From Coffea arabica (Eukaryota; Streptophyta; Magnoliopsida; Gentianales; Rubiaceae), in contig NC_092329.1 of the NCBI RefSeq assembly GCF_036785885.1, positions 8,680,001-8,744,000 of the forward strand: a stretch of DNA of 64,000 nucleotides. The letters run 5' to 3'. The position numbers and the translations under genes were made by a program. Of this stretch, positions 51,101 to 60,608 are shown in pieces (positions within the stretch are counted from its first letter, which is position 1; each line of letters begins with the position of its first letter). The notes under the pieces are model-generated. The model was given only the letters and a program-made list of their open reading frames with translations. It had not been told where the DNA came from and ran no database searches.

Positions 51101-51780
51101 CAAATGGATAGCAAAATGGAGGTGGTCAAGCATAATTTGAGGAATTTGGTGTGTTGTATTTGTTTCTCAAAGGGAGTTTGCATTCAATAGTGTTGTACAT
51201 AGTTCTATTGGAAGATCACCATTTTCTATTGTGTACGTTCAACAGTTTAAACATGCAGTGAATCTTGTGAAGTTACCTAATATTTTAGGGTGTAGTGTTG
51301 CAATGGGGAAACATAGCTAAAAATGCCCAAACAATTTAGATAGAGATGCGAGGTAAGTTGGAATCTAGAAATGTCAAATTCAAAGCAGCAACAGATAAAT
51401 TTTGTCGGATTGCAGTGTTTGATGTAAGTCATGAAATGATTTTTTTTTGTGAAAAAAGTGATTTCCTATAGGCAAGTATCACAAGTTACAGCCAAGAAAG
51501 TATGAGCCATACAAGATTCTACAAAGGGTAAATTCAAACGCTTATGTGATTGATTTACCTAATTCTATAAGCATCTTAAAAATTTTTAATCCTGTGAATT
51601 TATCTTTGTATCATTCACCTTCAGATGTTCATTTGTATCCAGATTTGCACGATAACTTGGGGTCGAGTTTTTCTCAGGTGAGAGGGACTGATGTGGACCA
51701 TGTGGCTGACAAATTTTTAAAGAAGAGAGATCACATGAAGAAAACACGTTTCCGTATCAATTTGGCTTCCAGTTCAATAT
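48168..51780 (+). mobile_element. Decayed Ty3/gypsy-like retrotransposon
   Basis: A probable 5' LTR spans 48168-48562, followed by a weak primer-binding site (TGGTATTAGAGTAA at 48565). Then come Gag remnants, a CCHC knuckle, a protease-like stretch, and integrase zinc-binding and core remnants, in that order. Reverse transcriptase and RNase H between protease and integrase appear to be deleted (near 50300-50480). About 50 bp at 51692-51742 repeats the start of the proposed LTR, so the 3' LTR seems cut short. Many stops and frame changes. The class comes from the integrase wording and domain order. Confidence 0.7.
49406..51780 (+). pseudogene. Gypsy-like gag-pol remnant
   Basis: Zinc knuckle CNKCEKLGHTSNNC at 49738-49779. 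Protease-like segment at about 49980-50190. Integrase H2C2-like region at about 50540-50700 (LHEKLIRDLHGGGFSGYLG) and CKANQVAKSKSQNTN near 50750. Integrase core pieces run from 50870 to 51290 ([23 protein letters not shown]). A C-terminal pol tail (DLPNSISILKIFNPVNLS) begins near 51546. The frame shifts several times. Confidence 0.75.
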
Positions 51781-52468
51781 AGCCAAAATCTCTTTAGCGA
51801 AAATTGCACTTTACTTGGGCCTGGATTCCATCATATTGAGGTTCAATCAACTGTTAAAGGGATTCATGTTATGGAGCATGCTCTTAGTAATCTAAAAAGT
51901 TTTTAATGGAGTATGGATATTTAGGGAATGTATTAATAGTGATGCAAGTGAATCCACTTTTGGCTTAGAGCAAGTTGGAGTATCAATGTGCTACCTAAAC
52001 TAAGCAACGATTTTTTGGTCATCAAGACATGTGAAACCTTTACTGAACCAGTTGTTGACAAGTTACTCCAGCAAGACAGCAGAGCTTGATTAGGGACTAG
52101 TTTTCTTGAAGATATATTGGCATTATTTTCGAGCAGACTAGTGTAGTTTGTCATATGCAAATAAAAAAAAAGACGTACTAAGTCACAGTGTTGCATTATT
52201 TGCAACAAAACTTAGGAAAGACGTTAGATGAAAGAATGATCTTCTCTTGTGGTTAGTTGAATTATCACAGGCTGACTTGGACAGTTGCCCATCGTACTAT
52301 AAAAGATTTTTGGTGATTAATAGAATGTTGTCGCTTTGGACCGTGCGACGTGGAAGCCACATCTCATTTTCTCCTTGAGTGAAATTGGGAGTAGTTGGCC
52401 ATCAGGAGAGTTTTAAAACTCAGACTCTCCTTGAGTGTAAGTCAACAGATCGAATTCCTTGGTTTGTA
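51781..52468. other. Flank of decayed retrotransposon, no gene seen
   Basis: May be further retroelement debris, but no motif was firm enough to call. A 91-codon minus-strand ORF here is judged a chance frame. Confidence 0.4.
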
Positions 52469-52735
52469 TTCTTGTCCAAAATTTCCTCAAAATTTCATCA
52501 ACGGGTGCAAAAGGTACCAATCCAGTCTGGTAGCGGGGCTGCATTCTTGTTCAAGATTTCCTGCAAATTTCATCAACGGGTGTAAAAAACACCCATCTGG
52601 TTTGGTCTGGTGACGATTCAGTCATTTCTGAATTTCCTATTCATCCCCTTGGATCCACTCATTCTTGTCTAAGAAATGGCTACATTCTTCTCCAAGATTT
52701 TTTGAAAATTTCACCAATGGGTGCAAAAGGCTGAT
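52469..52735. repeat. Three diverged copies of a 45-bp motif
   Basis: TTCTTGTCCAAAATTTCC (52469), TTCTTGTTCAAGATTTCC (52544) and TTCTTCTCCAAGATTTTT (52685) are each followed by AAATTTCA(T/C)CAA and GGGTG(C/T)AAAA. Spacing is 75 and 141 bp. CTGAATTTCCTATT also recurs. Confidence 0.65.
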
Positions 52736-53240
52736 CCGGTGGCGATTCCATCCCCTCTGAATTTCCTATTGACCCCCTTGAATCTACCCCTCTCCCTTAG
52801 TGTAGAGTAGGAATAGGTGTAAAATAAAATTTATGGTGTTCGGAAAAAAGAAATCTCTTCTCTTCCTTGAAAAAAAAATCCTCTTCTCATAAAAATAAAA
52901 CCACCTTCCATTTCCTCTTTTTCCTTCTTTTTTTTCCTGTTTTGCTTCTATTTTTTGTATACAGGATGAAAGTAAAATAGAAATAACTAGATTTGTAGTT
53001 AGATTAAGACACAATGTTGAATGGAATTATAGCTTCCCACTTTGGGTTATACAGTAATTAGATGAAGCTATTCATTTATTTATATTGAAGTTGACGTATA
53101 GTTATTTAGATTGTAAATAGGAGTTTTTCTTATAAATTAATGGATGAGTAATTTCCTTACAGAAGGCTACATGTTGGAATTTCGGTTGACTTTTCTAGAT
53201 TGGTAAAAAAAAAAAATCTTCTATTCCTTTTCTATTGTTA
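52736..53240. other. Intergenic, no gene seen
   Basis: AT-rich with several homopolymer runs; a basic minus-strand ORF at 52784-53014 is low complexity. Confidence 0.5.
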
Positions 53241-53249
53241 TTTATTTTA
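53241..53249. repeat. 9-bp target-site duplication of second Mutator-type MITE
   Basis: TTTATTTTA, repeated exactly at 53685-53693. Confidence 0.85.
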
Positions 53250-53684
53250 GGGTAAAAAACAAAAAAAAACCCCATATAGTAAGTCTAATACAAAGAAAAG
53301 CCCCATATGGTTTTAAAATATACAATACGACACCTCATGCTTTGAACTAAATTGTAAAGATAACGGAATCCGTTAAACTTAACGGAAATGACTTATTGAA
53401 ATCTAAAAAAAAATTTATACCTAATTTTTATCAAATATACCTATTCTACCCCTTAACCCTCAATTCTCTCTATTTAGAGAATAAAACAAATGATTTTTTT
53501 GAGTCGTCTTTTGCTTAATTATATTAGGGCATTTTGGTCAATTCGTTCATTTCCGTTAAGTTTAACGGATTCCGTCACCTTTACAATTAGTTCAAAGCGT
53601 GAGGGTCGTGTTGTATATTTTGAAACCATGGGGGATTTTTCTGTGTATTAAGTTTAACACATGGGGTTTTTTTGTTTTTTACCC
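53250..53684. mobile_element. Mutator-type MITE (435 bp)
   Basis: Left end GGGTAAAAAACAAAAAAA and ACCCCATAT are mirrored at the right by ATGGGGTTTTTTTG and TTTTTTACCC. Inner arms mirror too (ACGGAATCCGTTAAACTTAA and its complement). An exact 9-bp target duplication flanks it. Same superfamily and AT-rich target preference as the element at 35689, but a different sequence family. Confidence 0.85.
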
Positions 53685-53788
53685 TTTATTTTAGATTCCC
53701 AAGCTAGGCGTAATAGCGGGTAATTCAAAGGCGGGTTCTAATAACACTAGGCAAAACTACGCCTTCATAGTTCGTCACTCCTCAGTAG

Positions 53789-53796
53789 TATAAAAA
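53789..53796 (+). promoter_or_regulatory. Candidate TATA box
   Basis: TATAAAAA in an otherwise GC-richer patch, 105 bp after the MITE. It would start transcription near 53820. It is the main sign that the next 4 kb is a transcription unit. Confidence 0.4.
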
Positions 53797-53819
53797 CCGC
53801 GCCATCATCCATCTCGAAG

Positions 53820-56800
53820 AGTCAATAGAGGCAAAAGTGGAAGCCAGCATCAGTCATCGGCGATCAACAACATGCTAGTTGCTAAGTAAATTCTTTTCTC
53901 CTCTTCCTTTCCTCTCATATTAAACTTGCCCAAAAAGATAAAAATTCCCCGCTCCCCCAAAAGAAGAGGCGATTCATTGCTTATAATTAACGCTAATTAT
54001 TAACTTTGTAGTATTGGACTATAAAGAACTTATATATAAAGTGAGAATGGGTGGTGGAATTTGTTGTTGGTCTTTCGTCGTTCTTCACGTGGAAATCACG
54101 TGCACCGTGGTTGTTGACTTGTTGGTCCTGGAATTCTTGTGCCGGTTTTGTTCCCTTTTATTTTCCAAACTACCTGAAACCCTGTGCTAGAAAACGTGTG
54201 CTAGAAACCATGTGCTTTTATCTCTCTCTTCCCCCTCAGTCTCTTCTGGTTCTCTTTTCATTTCTTCCTTTTTTTCGTCATTCTCTCTCTTTTTCTTTTC
54301 CTTTGTCATCTTCCTCTTCCTCAGGCAACAAGACTAATAAGGTAATCTTTTTTTCTTTGCAGATTTGCGTTAAATTTTTTTTTATTTTTTTGCACTTCTA
54401 GAAGACCTCTGTTCTCCATTGTACTCTTCTTCCTCAGATTCATCTCCTGTTTCCCATTCACAAGTTTCTAACTGTTACATGGTTGTTTTTGTTCAAATTT
54501 TCTTATTTTGTTCCGTTTTATTGTTATTGAATATTTCTCTTTTATTTTTGTTAGAAAACCCTTATTTTGTTTCTATTATTTTTTTGTGTCTAATGTTTTC
54601 CGTTTGTTTTGGCTAGAAGTAAAAAGAAATCCGTGTTATTAATTTATCTTTCATTTTTTATGATGTGTTATATTAATGATATGCCAGTGAACCACAAAAT
54701 CCATTTGGGTGTTTCTGCCTTCCTGCTCATAAACTTTGACAGTGGAATTAGCACATGAAGAGGTAATACTTTGTCTTTTATATCAGTGCTATTTTTTTTT
54801 TTTTGCCCTTGATCTGTCCCCTTTTTTTTTGAAACTCCAAAACTTGGGGTTTTTTAATCTTTACTTTTACTACTACGCCTCTTACTTATCCCATTTTCCC
54901 TCTTTATGATTTAAGTTTTAATCAAATTCCATAGCTATTTCTACAATAACTGTAAAGAGACGTTTCCTATATTACTAATTGTTGATGTCATCAAATTGGG
55001 TGTTGAAAGCTGAAAATTTTTGCTTAGGTTGGATGGTTGGATGTAGTAGTTACGGGAAATAGGACAATTGAAAATTTAAAAGCATGAATTTTTCACTTTA
55101 TTGATTGGAGCAAGTTCAATTGAATGTTTCTGAAATTTAGTTGATAATGTGAAAGTTTATGTTAAGCTGGCAGTGGAACTGAATCTAATGAGTTACGATG
55201 TTGGAGTAATTGGTGTAATCTGTTTAATCTTTTTTTTGCCTCACTATGTTTATGCTGTGCAATTATTTTTTATTATTCGGATAAATTTCTCAATATTTTA
55301 TCTGCCTAATTGTTTTAACATTGTGGATGATTGTGTTATTTGATAAATTTCTCCAATGGGGAAGGTTAAGAACCTAGATACTTTCAATTTGGAAATTGGG
55401 TGTCTAATAGTTTCTGTGTCGTGTTTTGCAGACATCATGATCGTTATCATCTATCGATAGTTTAAAAGTCGCTGCTTATGCATTGTGAACTTTTTTTTTG
55501 GTACATTTGATTTTCTCTTCATTGTTTTCTTCCCTTTTTACTCATCTAAAATTTACTTTTTTTTTGTGATTGCAGGTGGAGAAAGTTGGGCTTTTTCCTC
55601 TTCAACATTGCTGCAATACTCTAAGATATGGTATATTTTATTTCATTCACTAATAAAAAGTTTACTTTAATGCACTGTGATTTTTAATATTTTTTAACCA
55701 AGTTTTGATTGTGATTTTCCTGGTTATTCATTACTTGAATGCTCTTTCATGAGCTTCCTTTTCCATTCATTAAGGAGAATGCCTGATTTCTTTATTTGCT
55801 TTGCAGCTCTATGCCATCAAATGTTGGATCTGTTTTTGATAGTTCTGTGTGTATTTAGTTGCTGGGTTTCCAGCCACAAATGACCAAAAGCATTGTAAGT
55901 CATCAAGGATTTCCATTATTTTAGATTATTGTTTCTAAGTGCCTTTTCCTCATGTCTTTGCATAAATTTTGCCTTTTCATTTTTCTTTTGCTAGAGTACA
56001 AGTTTTTCATTAAAATTTTGCTAATTTTGTTCTGAGGGGATTGGCTTGTGTATCTGATAGGATGACATTTTGAGGATATAATATAAATTATATTAAAGTT
56101 AGTTCACCACCAAAATGGCTTTTCTTCTCTTCTTTCCTGCTATTCAAGAGGTTTTTTTTATTGTCAATGGAGCTTTTTTCTTCCCTTCTTCGTACCTTTT
56201 GGCTGGCTTTCATAGTACAGTTTAGTAGTACAAAATGCAATAAATCTCTTGGTAAAACTTCTTAGTTATATATTTCATGAATCTGAACTGTACAAGCTAA
56301 CCAATTGCTTTCAACCCTATGTCAATTTTCGCTAAATTTTACTGATCTGATTGTTTCAATTTGGATGGTCAAATTTTTTCTTATTGGATGGGATAATCTG
56401 AAATTTAGAAATCGTATGCAGGCGTGGAATATACTTGGCAATGGATGGACTAAAATTGTTAGAGTTGTTATAGGCAGGTAACGGGAATTAATTCATGGTA
56501 AATGATCTACTTATTTAGTGTTTTAATATTTGCCTTGCGTTAATGCCTAGATGTTTGAACATCCATTTAAGCCATTGGCAATTTGCGATTGATTAAACAA
56601 AATCTGTGCAAGCTTAAAAAAATATGTTTGCAACTCCTTTTTTAAGTGCCATGAGTCTCTGATTATTGATTCTGTCTAACCGTATAGAAAAATGGAACTA
56701 ATAAAATAGCTATATTTGCATTACCAGATTGCTATAAGTAAGAGTAGCATGCTTGAGAAGTCAATGGAATTCCTTCCCTAAGATACTTGCATCTTGTGTC

Positions 56801-57550
56801 TTACCTGTATATTATAGCATAACTCATCCAAGAATAGTCTACTTCTATGCTGGGGAACATTTATGATGGAGATTACTTTTGATGTCATTTTCTGAAGATA
56901 ACATAATATTGCCTTTTGCTTATATTTGTCACTCTCAGGTGCTCCAAGAGAGCTCTAACATTTATTTTTGCAGTAAATTATGGGATTGTATTATTGTACC
57001 TTTTAGGTTGATTAATGGATGCATCTTACCCTTTTGACCGTTGAACCTTTTTTTGAAATTCCATCAGTTTTTTGAGATGCCTAATGAATCTATTCAAACC
57101 GTTTGTTATAATCTAACTGAGCTGGTCAGCTGATAATGTTTCTAAACCTGGAATTTTTTTTAATTTTATTTTTTTAATGTTGTTTCAGAGTTCTTTGAAT
57201 TGAAAGGATTTTGGCTGGCTTTAGCATCACTTGATAAACAGGACCTTTCTCCAGGCAGCAAGCCTTTTATGATTTTTATGAAGTTGGCAAAATATTAGAA
57301 CTTACCAGGAATTTTCAATCTCTTGTATTGTGACATGGAGAAGATTATAGTTGCTAAGTGTGATTTATAGTTGTCTTTCTTTTGTGGGTCTTTTATTTTC
57401 TCAATTCTTAAAGAGAATCCCTGCCTAAAATAAAGTCTCCATTTTTCCTTTGTTTCCAGCCTTCAAGCATGACAGTGGAAGGGTGCACAAAGAGAAGCAC
57501 CAAAGATGGTGATAAATCCACACTGGTACAGGCGGTTAACAAAACCTGAG
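53820..57550 (+). ncRNA. Candidate spliced non-coding or decayed transcription unit
   Basis: No protein family was recognised. The stretch has the texture of a plant transcript with introns: a TATA box at 53789, a donor GTAAAT at 53886, pyrimidine tracts ending in AG at 54325, 55431, 55576 and about 55807, and T-rich intron-like spacers. Further acceptor-donor pairs bracket short GC-richer pieces near 56420-56475 and 57460-57525. Splicing the first ATG (53871) to the acceptor at 54325 gives only an eight-codon peptide. Open frames here are short, hydrophobic and T-rich. It could be a lncRNA, a small-peptide gene or a dead gene. Confidence 0.28.
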
Positions 57551-57659
57551 CTGCTTCAATTTTTCAAATTCGCTCGGTTAAAGAACAATTGTTACTCAAA
57601 TTGATGTTAATTCAGAAATAGTAACTATGATGATATGAAAGCAAGTATTATGATATGAA

Positions 57660-58470
57660 ATAGTTATTAATTAGTAGTTATTGATAAGGCTGCTGGAATT
57701 AACTCTCCAGAATTCAAATGCCATGCTTACTTTTTATTTTTTTTGGTACTAACAATATTTGGTGTTTTCTTTCCATCACATTGTTAAGTGGTTATTATTA
57801 TTTTTAATACTTGCTGATAATGTCACATAAATTAGCTAACTACGTCGAATCCAATGCCAATTTTTTTCTTTTTTTTACTTACAAATTTTGTTATTTTCCT
57901 AGGGTTTCAGTTTCTTTATACTAATAATAATATTACTATAGTAGATTATGGAATAGTGCTGTTGTGTTTAATAAATTGTTATTAATTAGTAGTTATTGAT
58001 AAGGCTGCAGGAATTAAGTTTCCTAAATTCAAACCCCATGCTTACATTGTTTTATACTAACGACATTTTTTCACTTACAGTAATTTTCCCAAAGTTGCTT
58101 TTTTTTTTTCAACAATAATAATACTATTATTATAGTAGAATATAAAATTGTGTTGTTACGTTGTTTCTTCCCTTTTTCTTTATTAGTAGCTAATTAATGA
58201 AAAATAACGCTGTAGAAATTAAGTATTTCTAGGGAAAGAAAAACACTTGCCGATTTCTTTTTTTTTTAAACTACAGTATTTTCTTTTTTTACAAGGTTGT
58301 TGCTTTTTTATAATAATGTTATTATTATAATAGAGTATTCTTTCCCTTTTTTTCCCCTTCTTTTATTCTCTTTTTTTACCCAAAGTTTTCTTTTTCTTTT
58401 TAAGTAGTTACTAATTAGTAGCTATTGATGCGGCAGTATGAACTGAGTATCCTGATGCAAGAAAACATAA
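57660..58470. repeat. Degenerate repeat cluster
   Basis: ATTAATTAGTAGTTATTGAT with AAGGCTGC(T/A)GGAATTAA occurs at 57666 and 57981 (315 bp apart), and weaker copies lie near 58190 and 58405. Each is followed by AATAATA-rich sequence with a TATAGTAGA block. Not coding. Confidence 0.55.
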
Positions 58471-58969
58471 TACTATTCTTCTTTCTGTTATGTGAACAAC
58501 TAATTAAATACTTTAAAAAGTCTTTATATAATAAGCCGATAGAATGTGGATTTAGTATATAAGGGTGTAAATTTAGTCCTTCCCTTATAGACTTATAGTT
58601 CTTTCAAACAAAATTTAGAAATTAAATATAAATCAAATATCCAATTATTCTGACCCACACAATATACATATGTGCATAACCAAATACGCATATTAGTAAA
58701 TCCAAATATATATTACAAAATAACTAATCCAATTTTTATACCTCATTTCAACAAATGATTTAAAAAGTATCTCTATCCAAAAAATAATATCCACACAGAT
58801 GAAATTTGCATCCTTTTTAATGAAACTCCTTCTTATCCATTACTATGCCATTCACTCTTTTTTATTATGACACTATAGTACTATACCGCCGTAGTTCCAT
58901 GTATTAGCCCTAAAAATTTGAAACCCTATTTATTATATATTTAATAATTATACCACCTTAATTGCATTC
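58471..58969. other. Intergenic, perhaps interior of a Helitron
   Basis: AT-rich with no genes. It may belong to the Helitron whose 3' end lies at 60528, with the hAT element nested inside, but no 5' TC end was identified. Confidence 0.35.
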
Positions 58970-58977
58970 ATTATACA
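58970..58977. repeat. 8-bp target-site duplication of hAT element
   Basis: ATTATACA, repeated exactly at 60428-60435. Confidence 0.88.
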
Positions 58978-60427
58978 TAGGAGTGGAAACGAATCGATCT
59001 GCTCCCGAGCCACTCGGTCAACGTTCGAGTCGAGCTCCAGCGGCGCGTTTATAACACGAGTGGAGTTCGAGTCATGTGTACGAAAGCTCGAGTGGCTTGC
59101 GAGCCATAGGAAATTACATAAATATCTCTACTTATATAACTAATTACTGAATTAGAAACTAGATAACAATTTCTCCGAGGACCAAGACAGTGGAAGCTAG
59201 TTTGTGAGTTGAGGATAGAAAAGAAAAGAAGAGAAATGATAAGTTATGTGAGAAAAGAAAGGATAAAAAAAAAATTTGTAAGCTTCCATCAGTTTTCCTT
59301 CGCTTTCCGCCCGTTTTGGTCAGAAAATTTTTGCACTGTAGCAGCGCTTAGCTTCTCTTCAAGATCCGTTCGTTTCTTTTCTTTTCCGTCTCACTAAAAT
59401 CTTCCAAACGTGAAAAGTTCACCTTTCCCTTCCTTTCTTTTCTATTCCTTTGAAATCTGAACTCCCAAACTAGCTAATCACAAACACATCTCCTTCTTCC
59501 CACTCGGCTGTTCTGCTGTCCGCATTCTTCTTTCCCCAAATCAAAAGCAAGCCCTAGCCGCTGCTACCACTGTCTTCAAGGCTCAAGCCACTTCTGCCAC
59601 CACCACTGCCGGCCTTCAATTGAAGAGCCCTTTCTCTCCGACTCGCAGTTTGTTGGCCACTTCTGCCACCACCACTGCCGCCATTTCTCTCCGACTCCCA
59701 GTTAGAAGCTACGGTAGGCAAAGCGAACAATCTCCGACTCCCACCACTGCCGCTCTCTCCAACGCCCATTTCATCAGCTCTATTGGTGGAGGGCCTCGCG
59801 AACAGGCAAAGCGAACAGGTTGCGCTTTCTCTTCTTCCCTTATTAATTTCCTCTTTCCTGTTAATGGCGACAGAGCTTTCGTTAGAATTAGATCGCCTCT
59901 TCTTTCCCATTTCCGTCCCCAATTTCTCTCAATTTATTTAGAATTTATTTGGACTTTCGCATGTATTGAATTGTTTTCTATATCATGATCGGTGAATTAA
60001 GATTGTACTGATTATTGATTGGAAGAAGGCTTTCTGTCAATGTACTTTTTTCTCCTTATTTTTTTTTGAATTTGGATCTGTTATTATTATTAGGGACTGT
60101 TTTTTGAAGATTGGTAAGAATATTGGGTTTCTTTTCTTAACTTCTTACATACATTTTCATGGAATATACCTTCTGTTTGATTGAAATACTTTTGGTTTGT
60201 AGTTTTTGATTGTTCACTTTTTATTTTCTAATTCTGGGGTAATTTTTAGCTTGTCCTGTTAGAATTTTCAAGCCAATTCGAGCTCTTGTCGAGTTGAGTA
60301 AATCGAGCCTTATCGAGTCGAACTTGAGCCAACTTCTTACTTATTCGAGTCGAGCTCGAGTGTACAGTAATCGAGCCTGACTCGATAAGTTCAATGTTTG
60401 ACTCGGCTCGGCTCGTTTGCACCCTTG
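58978..60427. mobile_element. Non-autonomous hAT element (1,450 bp)
   Basis: Ends TAGGAGTGGAAACGA and (complement of right end) CAAGGGTGCAAACGA form a short imperfect inverted repeat of hAT type, flanked by a perfect 8-bp target duplication. Subterminal regions (59005-59110 and 60277-60420) are packed with GAGCTCGAG/TCGAGC motifs in both orientations, typical of transposase-binding zones. The middle (about 59270-59990) is GC- and pyrimidine-rich, with an imperfect 69-bp duplication (CCACTTCTGCCACCACCACT at 59588 and 59657). It is open on both strands for 122 codons, but no transposase is encoded. It may hold a captured gene leader. Confidence 0.85.
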
Positions 60428-60496
60428 ATTATACAAAACAAAAAAATCCATAAATTACATGAATATCAACTCATTGTGGGCATCACTTAAATTGTT

Positions 60497-60528
60497 CACC
60501 GTGCGCAAGCACGGTGTTCTTCTGCTAG
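60497..60528 (+). mobile_element. Helitron 3' terminus
   Basis: A perfect palindrome, CACCGTGC-GCAA-GCACGGTG (60497-60516), then TTCTTCTG and CTAG (60525-60528) followed by host T. A GC-rich hairpin some 10 bp before CTRR-T is the standard 3' end of a plant Helitron. The 5' end was not found; the hAT element may be nested within this Helitron. Confidence 0.7.
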
Positions 60529-60532
60529 TTAC

Positions 60533-60540
60533 TATATAAA
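60533..60540 (+). promoter_or_regulatory. Candidate TATA box of UFC1
   Basis: TATATAAA, 69 bp before the ATG at 60609, giving a leader of about 40 nt. It begins only four bases after the Helitron end, so everything upstream of the core promoter is transposon sequence. Confidence 0.55.
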
Positions 60541-60608
60541 CTCGGAATTCTCTTGCAAGGTTGTTGGGTTTATCGCATTTGGGGAGAATCGTCCCTTCAA
60601 TCAAAATC

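Noticed and set aside
54725..57500. TTGACAGTGGAA...GCAC at about 54739 and 57470, resembling miR156
   Set aside because: The match to TGACAGAAGAGAGTGAGCAC is only at the ends, and no folded precursor with a star strand is evident nearby.
59554..59988. Protein gene within the hAT element (122-codon frames on both strands)
   Set aside because: Both strands are open because of GC-rich, repetitive sequence; no domain, and it lies wholly inside a transposon.
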